NCBI RefSeq assembly: GCF_017815135.1
Contig: NZ_JAGJCF010000001.1
Location: 124,001 to 188,000, forward strand
Direction: 5' to 3'
Origin: Jiella mangrovi
GTDB lineage: Bacteria > Pseudomonadota > Alphaproteobacteria > Rhizobiales > Rhizobiaceae
DNA: 64,000 bases
In this document: piece by piece, positions 54,937-62,816 of the stretch
Numbering within the stretch: the stretch's first letter is position 1
How the letters are laid out: every line of letters begins with the position of its first letter
Notes under the pieces: model-generated
The model's input: the letters and a program-made list of their open reading frames with translations, nothing else
The model's database searches: none
Told to the model about the DNA's origin: nothing
Program-made: the position numbers and the translations under genes

Positions 54937-55848
54937 TCAGCGATAGATGTCCATCACCTCGTTCAAAAGCGCGATCGCCTCTTCCTTCGCGCGCTGGAAG
55001 GAGTTGCGGCCGATGATCGAGCCGTTGCCGCCACCCTCGCGGATGGCGCGGACCTCCTCCAGGAGCTCCGGCGTGTTCTTGGCGGCGCCGCCGGAGAACA
55101 CCACGACGCGCTTGCCGTTGAAGGCGGCCTGCATCACGTGCTTGACGCGGCCGGCCATGCTCGCGCTGTCGACCGGATATTTCTCGTAGGTCGATTTCGC
55201 CGCGTCGAGATCAATGTGGGACGTCGGCAGCTTGACCTTGATGATGGTGGCGCCCATCAGCGCCGCCATGTGGGCGGCATAGGCGATGATGTCCGTGCCG
55301 GTCTCGCCGTCCTTGGTCACCTTGCCGCCGCGCGGATAGGACCAGACGACCGAAATCAGGCCCCGCGACTTGGCGTAGTGGCTAATCTCGCGCAGCTCCT
55401 CGATCATGTCGTAGGAGCACTCCGACCCGGGATAGATGGTGAAGCCGACGCCGATGCAGCCGAGGCGCATGGCATCGTCCACCGTGCCGGTCAGCGCCTG
55501 GTCGTTGTTGGAGACCAGCGAATTGCCGCTATTGACCTTGAGGATCAGCGGCACCTCGCCGGCGAAGGTGTCGGCGCCCTGCTCGAGCAGGCCGAGCGGC
55601 GCGGCATAGCCGGAAACGCCGGATTCGATGGCGAGCTCGTAGAGATAGTGCGGATCGTAGGCCGCCGGGTTCGGCGCGAAGGAGCGGGCCGGCCCGTGCT
55701 CGAAGCCCTGATCGACCGGCAGGATGACCATCCGGCCGGTGCCACCGAGCTTGCCATGCATCAAGAGCCGGGAAAGGTTGCTCTTCAGCCCTGGAGTCTC
55801 GCCTTCGTACCAGGAGAGGATGTTGCGTACGACTTCAGTTCTGAGCAT
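54937..55848 (-). CDS. Class I fructose-bisphosphate aldolase (DhnA/FbaB type)
   Basis: Cleaves fructose-1,6-bisphosphate to dihydroxyacetone phosphate and glyceraldehyde-3-phosphate through a Schiff base, without metal. The 303 residues form a TIM barrel of the archaeal-type class I family: ILPVDQGFEHGPARSF, GVSGYAAPLGLLEQGADTF, GCIGVGFTIYPGSECSYDM, SVVWSYPRGGKV and the Schiff-base lysine in TIIKVKLPTS (K204 or K206). The C-terminal phosphate-binding glycine loop is GGGNGSIIGRNSFQRAKEEA. The ATG at 55848 has AAGGA upstream; the frame runs open to 56019. It is divergent from the homospermidine synthase gene. Confidence 0.93.
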   Translation of the reverse strand: MLRTEVVRNILSWYEGETPGLKSNLSRLLMHGKLGGTGRMVILPVDQGFEHGPARSFAPNPAAYDPHYLYELAIESGVSGYAAPLGLLEQGADTFAGEVPLILKVNSGNSLVSNNDQALTGTVDDAMRLGCIGVGFTIYPGSECSYDMIEELREISHYAKSRGLISVVWSYPRGGKVTKDGETGTDIIAYAAHMAALMGATIIKVKLPTSHIDLDAAKSTYEKYPVDSASMAGRVKHVMQAAFNGKRVVVFSGGAAKNTPELLEEVRAIREGGGNGSIIGRNSFQRAKEEAIALLNEVMDIYR

Positions 55849-56274
55849 GATATCGATGTCCTTGGGCAAACGACGGGAATTGAAAAAGCACGGCGGGCCA
55901 ATGCTTGTCGTTTCTTTTGTAGGCAGAACTCTCCGACGTCCAGACGACACGGCCAATGCCAATCGATTAAAATTCCTCCCGCCGGGGAAAGCTTCGAAAA
56001 TTTCTTCTCCACGAAGCAATTTCGCCGATGCCCTCGCCGCTTGATTGCGGCAGAGCGACCAGAATCAGGCGGTCGCGTGGAAAGCTCCGGCAGCGCGAGC
56101 GAACGTCCCAATCCGGTTACCGGGCAAGCCGTTCCGCTTTTGCGGGTTGAAGCCGACATTTCGCTTTTATTTGACGACGAAACCGTCTAGCGCGGCGCCA
56201 ACCCGCCCCAAAGCCAATCGGGGCCCACGCCCGGTGCCCTTGCGCCCCGCGCGCCACAGGAGTTGCAAGCGAAT
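55849..56274. other. Divergent promoter region of the aldolase and homospermidine synthase genes
   Basis: No gene is supported in these 426 bases. AT-richer patches near 55900-55990 are likely promoter elements of the aldolase; an AGGAG at about 56258 precedes the hss start. I see no strong operator, riboswitch or terminator. Confidence 0.5.
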
Positions 56275-57720
56275 ATGGCCGATACCCAGCATAAGGTTCA
56301 CGCGAAGATCTCCGGCCCCGTCGTGATGATCGGCTTCGGCTCGATCGGCAAGGGCACGCTGCCGCTGATCGAGCGGCACTTCGACTACGACCACAACCGC
56401 CTCGTCGTCGTCGACCCGGACGAGAGCGTGCGCGGCCTGCTTGACGAAAAGGGCATCCGCTTCGTCAACGAGGCCGTGACGCGCAAGAACTACGAGGAGC
56501 TTTTGACTCCGCTTCTGACCGAAGGCGAAGGTCAGGGTTTCTGCGTCAACCTGTCGGTCGACACCGGCTCGCTCGACCTGATCAAGCTGTGCCGCAAACT
56601 AGGCGTTCTCTACATCGACACCGTCGTCGAGCCCTGGCTCGGCTTCTACTTCGACAAGAACATGTCGAATGCCGAGCGCACGAACTATGCCCTGCGCGAG
56701 ACCGTTCGCAAGGAAAAGAAGAAGCATCCCGGCGGCACGACGGCCGTCTCCTGCTGCGGCGCCAATCCCGGCATGGTCTCGTGGTTCGTCAAAAAGGCGC
56801 TGGTCGACATCGCCAGGGACACCGGCATGGAGTTCACCGAGCCGACGTGGGACGACCGCGAGGGCTGGGCCAAGCTGATGAAGAAGGCGGGCGTCAAGGG
56901 CGTCCACATCGCCGAACGCGACACCCAGCGGGCGAAATCGCCCAAGCCGATGAACGTCTTCTGGAACACCTGGTCGGTGGAGGGCTTCCTGTCGGAGGGC
57001 ATGCAGCCGTCCGAACTCGGCTGGGGCACCCATGAGAAGTGGATGCCGAAGAATGCCAGCCGCCACAAGAAGGGTTGCCAGGCGGCGATCTTCCTCGAGC
57101 AGCCGGGCGCGAACACCCGCGTCCGCTCCTGGTGCCCGACGCCCGGCGCGCAATACGGCTTCCTGGTGACCCACAACGAGTCGATCTCGATCGCCGACTA
57201 CTTCACCCATCACAACAAGGACGGCGACGTCACCTTCCGGCCGACTTCGCACTACGCCTATCATCCGGCGAACGACGCGGTGCTTTCGCTGCACGAACTG
57301 TTCGGCGCCGCCGGCAAGATCCAGCCCGAGCTGCACGTCCTCAACGAGGACGAGATCGTCGACGGCATCGACGAGCTGGGCGTCCTCCTCTACGGCCACG
57401 AGAAGAACGCCTACTGGTATGGCTCGCAGCTCTCGATCGAAGAGACCCGCCAGCTCGCGCCCTATCAGAACGCCACCGGCCTGCAGGTGACCTCGGCCGT
57501 CCTCGCCGGCATGGTCTGGGCGCTGGAGAACCCGGAAGCGGGTATCGTCGAGGCCGACGAGATGGATTACAAGCGCTGCCTCGAAGTGCAGCTGCCCTAT
57601 CTCGGCCCGGTGAAGGGCTACTATACCAACTGGAACCCGCTGGTGGACCGGCCCGGCCTCTTCCCCGAGGACATCGACGAGAAAGATCCCTGGCAGTTCA
57701 AGAATATTCTGGTGCGCTGA
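56275..57720 (+). CDS. hss: Homospermidine synthase
   Basis: Makes sym-homospermidine from two putrescine molecules (or spermidine and putrescine), a major polyamine of rhizobia. The 481 residues match the bacterial enzyme: the NAD-binding motif GFGSIGKGTLP near the N-terminus, VVEPWLGFYFD, SCCGANPGMVSWFVKKAL, FWNTWSVEGFLSEGMQPSEL, GWGTHEKWMP and NPLVDRPGLFPEDIDEKDPW. The ATG at 56275 lies 13 bases after AGGAG; a TTG at 56263 is too close to that site. The putrescine could come from the ODC-like enzyme at 28321. Confidence 0.97.
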   Translation: MADTQHKVHAKISGPVVMIGFGSIGKGTLPLIERHFDYDHNRLVVVDPDESVRGLLDEKGIRFVNEAVTRKNYEELLTPLLTEGEGQGFCVNLSVDTGSLDLIKLCRKLGVLYIDTVVEPWLGFYFDKNMSNAERTNYALRETVRKEKKKHPGGTTAVSCCGANPGMVSWFVKKALVDIARDTGMEFTEPTWDDREGWAKLMKKAGVKGVHIAERDTQRAKSPKPMNVFWNTWSVEGFLSEGMQPSELGWGTHEKWMPKNASRHKKGCQAAIFLEQPGANTRVRSWCPTPGAQYGFLVTHNESISIADYFTHHNKDGDVTFRPTSHYAYHPANDAVLSLHELFGAAGKIQPELHVLNEDEIVDGIDELGVLLYGHEKNAYWYGSQLSIEETRQLAPYQNATGLQVTSAVLAGMVWALENPEAGIVEADEMDYKRCLEVQLPYLGPVKGYYTNWNPLVDRPGLFPEDIDEKDPWQFKNILVR

Positions 57721-57908
57721 GCCGGTCCGTGGCGCGGCTGCCGCGCCACGATTCTTGTGGTAACGGGGGAAAACCTGCGCTTTGCGGCGATTTTCCCTTG
57801 ACCCTTTCTCCGTGCCGTTCTGAAACACTTTCGAAGGGCCTGAAAGAGGCGAGGCGAAGGCGGGCGTTTCGACGCGACCCGCTCATCGTTGCAAACGAGG
57901 TTTTGTCG

Positions 57909-58274
57909 ATGCGGACACCCAAGACGGCTATTCTGGTCACCATGGTCGCGCTGGCGCTCGGCGCCTGTCAGAGCAGCGAGCGCGCAGTCGTCGCGCCGCA
58001 GCCGCAGGGCGTCGAGGGCCGCTGGAACGCCCTTGGCGGCCCCATCGCCTACACGGCGACCTTCAACAATGGTCGCTTCGCTTCGGTGGAGCAGGGAACC
58101 GGCGGCGTTCTTGCGACGGGCACCTATTCCAATCTCGGCCCCGGCCAGATCAACATTCTCTACACCTCGCGGACGAAAAACGTGCAGCAGTCGGCGAATT
58201 GCAATCTCGTCCAGCAAAACCGCCTCGCCTGCGCCGCATCCAACGGCACAAGGTTCGAATTCGCCCGCGCCTGA
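57909..58274 (+). CDS. omp10: Omp10-like outer-membrane lipoprotein
   Basis: A 121-residue lipoprotein with the lipobox LALGAC ending at C20. The mature protein resembles Brucella Omp10: GVEGRWNALGG, YSNLGPGQINILYTSRTKN (cf. the YLYLSPQLVEINM region) and CNLVQQNRLACAASNGTRF (cf. the CALVSPTQLNCTSSAGSRF end). It should form a small beta-barrel or beta-sandwich anchored by lipid in the outer membrane. In Brucella, Omp10 is a surface antigen. It is monocistronic, with a terminator 57 bases downstream. Confidence 0.85.
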   Translation: MRTPKTAILVTMVALALGACQSSERAVVAPQPQGVEGRWNALGGPIAYTATFNNGRFASVEQGTGGVLATGTYSNLGPGQINILYTSRTKNVQQSANCNLVQQNRLACAASNGTRFEFARA

Positions 58275-58330
58275 AGGACCGCCGGTTCCGCTCAACACAG
58301 CGATGCAGGCTTGATGGTGGCGCGATGACA

Positions 58331-58361
58331 GACCGTTCGGCCTCCAGCCGGACGGTCTTTT
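58331..58361 (+). terminator. Rho-independent terminator of the omp10-like gene
   Basis: Stem GACCGTTCGGC (58331-58341) pairs with GCCGGACGGTC (58347-58357) with one G-U pair, around a CTCCA loop, followed by TTTTCGT. It lies 57 bases after the omp10 stop on the same strand. Confidence 0.85.
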
Positions 58362-58517
58362 CGTCTGGCGCATTCAAATCCGGCTCAAAATCCTTATATC
58401 GAAATGGCGTGTGGCTGGTGCCGCGGGCAGGTTTTCAGTAGGTCCGTTTCCGGCCTTCGACGCGTCGTCGAGCGGTCCGGCGCTGCAAGTCCAATGCAAT
58501 TCGTTCGGGATGACAGG

Positions 58518-59579
58518 ATGAACGCCCTCACCAAGACGGTCGCCGAACGCGCGACCGGCCCCCTGCCAGCCGGCCACCCGCCGGTCAAGACGACGAAGAT
58601 CGGCGTGCTGCTCGTCAATCTCGGCACGCCCGACGGCACCGACTTCAAGCCGATGCGGCGCTATCTGAAGGAATTCCTGTCCGACAAGCGGGTCATCGAG
58701 TGGCCGCGCATCGCCTGGTATCCGATCCTCTACGGGATCGTTCTCAATACGCGGCCGAAGAAATCGGGCGCGGCCTATGCCGAAATCTGGAACACCGAGA
58801 AGAACGAGTCGCCGCTTCGCACCTTCACGCGGGCACAGGGTGAAAAGCTCGCCATCCGCATGGCCGGCCATGGCGAGGTCGTCGTCGACTGGGCGATGCG
58901 CTACGGCAAACCGTCGATCGCCGAGCGCGCCGATTATCTGATGGATCAGGGCTGCGACCGCATCCTCGTCTATCCCCTCTATCCGCAATATTCCGCGTCG
59001 ACGACGGCGACGGTGAACGACAAGTTCTTCGAGCACATGATGGCACAGCGCTGGATGCCGGCGGTGCGCACCGTGCCCGCCTATCATGACGAGCCGGTCT
59101 ATATCGACGCCCTCGCCCGCTCGATCGAGACCCATCTCGCCACGCTCGATTTCGAGCCCGAGCACGTGATCTGCTCCTATCACGGCATCCCGCAGAGCTA
59201 TTTCCGCAAGGGCGACCCGTATCACTGCCATTGCCAGAAGACCTCGCGCCTCCTCGACGAGAGGCTCGGCTGGCCGAAGGGCCGGCTGATGACCACCTTC
59301 CAGTCCCGCTTCGGGCCGGAGGAATGGCTGCAGCCCTATACCGACAAGACGGTCGAGAAGCTCGCGAAAGAGGGCGTTAAGTCGATCGCCGTCCTCAATC
59401 CCGGCTTCGTCTCTGATTGCCTGGAAACGCTGGAGGAGATCGCCGGGGAAGCCGGCGAGATCTTCCACGAGGCCGGCGGCGAGAACTTCGCCCACATCCC
59501 CTGCCTCAACGATTCCGAGCCCGGCATGGACGTGATCGAGGCGATGGTGCGCAGGGAACTGCGCGGCTGGCTCGACTGA
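58518..59579 (+). CDS. hemH: Ferrochelatase
   Basis: Inserts ferrous iron into protoporphyrin IX, the last step of haem synthesis, at the inner membrane. The 353 residues contain GVLLVNLGTPDG near the N-terminus, VYPLYPQYSASTTATVNDKF, the active-site histidine block CSYHGIPQSYFRKGDPYHCH, FQSRFGPEEWLQPYTDKTVE and LNPGFVSDCLETLEEIAGE. Cysteines in HCHC, SDC and IPC may hold an iron-sulfur cluster as in some alphaproteobacterial ferrochelatases; that is unproven. The ATG at 58518 follows ACAGG closely. An FrhB/BciB-like gene is the next gene downstream. Confidence 0.96.
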   Translation: MNALTKTVAERATGPLPAGHPPVKTTKIGVLLVNLGTPDGTDFKPMRRYLKEFLSDKRVIEWPRIAWYPILYGIVLNTRPKKSGAAYAEIWNTEKNESPLRTFTRAQGEKLAIRMAGHGEVVVDWAMRYGKPSIAERADYLMDQGCDRILVYPLYPQYSASTTATVNDKFFEHMMAQRWMPAVRTVPAYHDEPVYIDALARSIETHLATLDFEPEHVICSYHGIPQSYFRKGDPYHCHCQKTSRLLDERLGWPKGRLMTTFQSRFGPEEWLQPYTDKTVEKLAKEGVKSIAVLNPGFVSDCLETLEEIAGEAGEIFHEAGGENFAHIPCLNDSEPGMDVIEAMVRRELRGWLD

Positions 59580-59766
59580 GCGGCGCTCTTTGCTTCTGGG
59601 CTGCGAGGCCTTCCGACGTCTCTCCGGCATCTGTCCAATTTATTTGACAGTGCGACTTGGAACTGCCCGCGAAGTATGAAAGCCTTGCGGCATCGCCGGT
59701 TTTCGACCCCGCGCGCCGTCATCCGGCCAGCCGGGCCATCCGGCAAGGCAACGGGCGATCGATGGC

Positions 59767-61110
59767 ATGGGCGGCAACGGCGGGATCGAAACGGATCAGG
59801 GCGCCGGCAAGCCCTTCACCGTGCCGCTCGAAGAAGCCGTACCGCGCTCCCTCTGCACCGATTGCGGCATCTCCCGCACGGCAGAGCCCGGCCGCTGCGG
59901 CAGGGCCTGCCAGTTCATCAAACCCGACTACCCCGCGCTCGAAGCCCGCATCCATGGCCGCGCCCGCGATCCCGACCGCCCGGACGAGCTCCATTTCGGA
60001 CCGTTCCGGCGGATGGTCCGGGCGCAGCTTTCCCCGTCCCGCGAGGACGCCCAATGGACCGGCATCACCACCCGCATCGCCGAGCGTCTGCTCGAGACCG
60101 GCGCCGTCGACGCCGTCCTGACCATGGCGCCGGACCCCGAGGATCGCTGGCGGCCGGTGCCGGTGATCGTCACCAAAGCCGAAGGCCTGGCGGCGTGCCG
60201 GGGCATGCGCATGGGCTACGCGCCGCTTCTCGCGCTGATCGAGCCGGCCCGCGACAAGGGCTACAAGCGGCTGGCGGTCATCGGCATCCCCTGTCAGGTC
60301 TATGCGCTGCGGGCACTGGAGGCCGAACTCGGCCTCGACGCGCTCTTCGTCATCGGCACGCCCTGTTCCGACAATACCACCACCGAGCGCTTCCACGAGT
60401 TCCTGGCGCTCCTCGCCGATGATCCGGGCACGATCACCTATCTGGAATTTCGCGCCGACTATCACGTCGAGCTGCGCTTTGCCGACGGGCGGACGAAGGA
60501 AATCCCCTTCCTGAAGCTGCCGATCTCGCAGCTGCCGCCGGATTTCTTCCCCCTCACCTGCCGGACCTGCGTCGATTACACCAACGTCCTTGCCGACGTC
60601 ACCGTCGGCTACATGGCCGGCGAAGGCGACCAGTGGCTGATCGTTCGCAACGAGCGCGGCGAGGAGCTTGTTTCGCTCCTTGGCGACGAACTCGCGACAA
60701 AGGAGCTGCGCAGTAAGGGCAAGCGTCAGGGCCCGGTGAAGGGCTTTCTTCAAAACACCCGCCTTGCCGCCGGCGGCCTGCCGCTGCGCCGAATGCCGGA
60801 CTGGCTGCGCCCGATCGTCGGCTGGCTGATGCCGAGGATCGGCCCGCGTGGCCTGGAGTTCGCCCGCGCCCGCGTCGAGATGAAGGCCGTCGAGACCGTG
60901 CTGCATCTGCGCCGCCAGGTGCCGAAGCGCATGCGCACGATGATACCCGATCACGTCTGGCGCCTCGTCGCGCCCTACGAGCTGGCGCCGCTTCCCGGCG
61001 AACACTCGCCAAGGGATGAGATACCGGACGAGCCGCGACGGCTGGAGCCCTCGACGCTAGGGGCGGCAGCGGCAGAGATGGAAACGCCAGAGAACGACAC
61101 GCCTCGATGA
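59767..61110 (+). CDS. FrhB-type iron-sulfur flavoprotein (coenzyme F420 hydrogenase beta subunit / BciB-like reductase)
   Basis: 447 residues with two cysteine clusters for [4Fe-4S] centres: C30-TD-C33 with C44 and C48 near the N-terminus (SLCTDCGISRTAEPGRCGRA), and C265/C268 (LTCRTCVDYTN), with C176 in GIPCQVYAL and C200 in GTPCSD. This FrhB N and C domain layout is shared with F420-hydrogenase beta subunits, with the ferredoxin-dependent 8-vinyl reductase BciB and with chlorophyll reductases. No F420 pathway is visible, and the gene lies 187 bases after hemH on the same strand, so a tetrapyrrole-related or ferredoxin-linked reductase is plausible. The stop overlaps the start of the next gene by 4 bases. 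Confidence 0.82.
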   Translation: MGGNGGIETDQGAGKPFTVPLEEAVPRSLCTDCGISRTAEPGRCGRACQFIKPDYPALEARIHGRARDPDRPDELHFGPFRRMVRAQLSPSREDAQWTGITTRIAERLLETGAVDAVLTMAPDPEDRWRPVPVIVTKAEGLAACRGMRMGYAPLLALIEPARDKGYKRLAVIGIPCQVYALRALEAELGLDALFVIGTPCSDNTTTERFHEFLALLADDPGTITYLEFRADYHVELRFADGRTKEIPFLKLPISQLPPDFFPLTCRTCVDYTNVLADVTVGYMAGEGDQWLIVRNERGEELVSLLGDELATKELRSKGKRQGPVKGFLQNTRLAAGGLPLRRMPDWLRPIVGWLMPRIGPRGLEFARARVEMKAVETVLHLRRQVPKRMRTMIPDHVWRLVAPYELAPLPGEHSPRDEIPDEPRRLEPSTLGAAAAEMETPENDTPR

Positions 61111-62648
61111 ACCGTCTCAAGGCGCGCTTATTCCTCCCGCTCGCACTGGCCTTCCTCGCTTTTGCGGCCATCGGCCTGTCGCTCTTGAAGCTGCATTCTG
61201 CCGAGACCGGCGTCTCCGTCGAAACGACGACCATCGGCGATACACCGGCGACGATCTTCCGGCCTGAGCGCAAACCGCTCGGTCCGGTGGTCGTCATCGC
61301 CCACGGCTTTGCCGGCTCGCAGCAGCTGATGCAGAGCTTTGCGCTGACCTTCGCCCGCAACGGTTATGTCGCGGTCACCTTCGACTTCCTCGGCCATGGC
61401 CGCAATCCCAGGCCGCTTGGCGGTAGCATCACCGAGGAAGACGGCGCCACCAGAGCGCTGGTCGACGAGACGGCTGAAGTCGCGGCCTTCGCCAGAACCC
61501 TCGGCGACGGCCGGCTCGCGGTCCTCGGCCATTCCATGGCGTCGGACGTCGTGGTCCGCTTCGCCGAAGCTGAACCCGACGTCGCCGCCACCATCGCCGT
61601 CTCGATGTTCTCCCCCGTCGTGACCGCCACCGAACCGCAAAACCTCCTCGTCATCGTCGGCGACTGGGAGGGCATGCTGAAGCGCGAGGCGCTGCGGGTG
61701 GTCGGCCTCGCCTCGGCGCCGCAGGAGGCCCAGCCCGGCGTTACCTATGGAGACTTCGCCGCCGGTACCGCCCGTCGCGCCGCCTTCAGCCCGAATGTCG
61801 AACATGCGAGCGTCCTGTTCAGCCAGGCAAGCCTCGGCGAAGCCCTCTCATGGCTCGATCAGACGTTCCGGATCGGCCGCACCGCCCCGGCCGACATCGC
61901 CGCGCGCGGCCCCTGGATCATGCTGCTGATCGCCGGCTGCGTTCTTCTCGCGCGCCAGCTGGCACCGCTGCTTCCCCGGCTTGCGGCTCCCCCGGCGGGC
62001 GCGGGCCTCAAATGGCGGCGCCTGTGGTTGCCGGTGCTCCTGCCGATGGTCGTCGCCCCGCTGCTGCTGCGGGTTTTGCCGACGCATTTCCTGCCCGTCC
62101 TCGTCGGCGACTATCTCGCCGTCCATTTCTTCGTCTACGGTGCTCTCACCGGACTGTGCCTTCTCTGGCTGAGGCGCGGCGATGGCCCTTTCCCGGCTCG
62201 ACCGACACTTTCCCCGATGCTGCTGATCGCGGCGCTTGCCGTCGTCGCCTTCTATCTTGTCGCCCTCGTCTGGCCGATCGACAGCTTCGTCACCTCCTTC
62301 GTGCCGACGCCTGCCCGCGCGGCGCTGATCCTCGCCATGGCCGTCGGGACCCTCGCCTATTTCCTCGCCGACGAATGGACGACACGCGGAGACGGCGCGG
62401 CGCGGCTTGGCTATCCAGCCTCGAAGCTCGCCTTCCTGGTGTCGCTGGCGCTTGCCGTCGCGCTCGATCTGGAACGGCTGTTCTTCCTGATCATCATCGT
62501 CCCGGTCATCGCGCTGTTCTTTCTGGTCTTCGGCGGCTTCAGCGCCTGGACCTACCGGGCGAGCGGCCATCCCTTCGTCGGGGCGCTCGCCAATGCGCTG
62601 GCCTTCGCCTGGGCGATCGGCGTCACCTTCCCGCTGCTCGCGGGCTGA
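61107..62648 (+). CDS. Alpha/beta hydrolase fused to a multi-span membrane domain
   Basis: 513 residues. After an N-terminal membrane helix (8-27) comes an alpha/beta hydrolase domain (about 45-260) with VVVIAHGFAGS, FDFLGHGRNP and the nucleophile elbow GHSMAS with S143. The C-terminal half (about 270-513) has six to seven transmembrane helices. I do not recognise a named family; the soluble domain probably faces the periplasm or cytoplasm on the membrane surface. The ATG overlaps the FrhB-like gene stop (ATGA), so the two proteins are made together, suggesting a joint job on a membrane-bound or lipophilic substrate. The role is unknown. Confidence 0.78.
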   Translation: MNRLKARLFLPLALAFLAFAAIGLSLLKLHSAETGVSVETTTIGDTPATIFRPERKPLGPVVVIAHGFAGSQQLMQSFALTFARNGYVAVTFDFLGHGRNPRPLGGSITEEDGATRALVDETAEVAAFARTLGDGRLAVLGHSMASDVVVRFAEAEPDVAATIAVSMFSPVVTATEPQNLLVIVGDWEGMLKREALRVVGLASAPQEAQPGVTYGDFAAGTARRAAFSPNVEHASVLFSQASLGEALSWLDQTFRIGRTAPADIAARGPWIMLLIAGCVLLARQLAPLLPRLAAPPAGAGLKWRRLWLPVLLPMVVAPLLLRVLPTHFLPVLVGDYLAVHFFVYGALTGLCLLWLRRGDGPFPARPTLSPMLLIAALAVVAFYLVALVWPIDSFVTSFVPTPARAALILAMAVGTLAYFLADEWTTRGDGAARLGYPASKLAFLVSLALAVALDLERLFFLIIIVPVIALFFLVFGGFSAWTYRASGHPFVGALANALAFAWAIGVTFPLLAG

Positions 62649-62816
62649 CGCCCCAAAGCGTCGGCCCGGCCGGCAAAGCCTCGACCACCGCGCCCTCCGC
62701 CCCCGTCATCGCGTTGTAATGCAACCATAATACCTCTTCTCCCTGCTCCGAAGAGACGCGTCCTGCGCTCCACCTTCGGACGCGTGACACCAACGGTTCA
62801 GCTGACAGGACAAGTC

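Noticed and set aside
59767-61110. Calling the FrhB-type protein a true coenzyme F420 hydrogenase subunit
   Set aside because: No alpha or gamma hydrogenase subunits and no F420 genes are present in the window; the domain is shared by several unrelated reductases.
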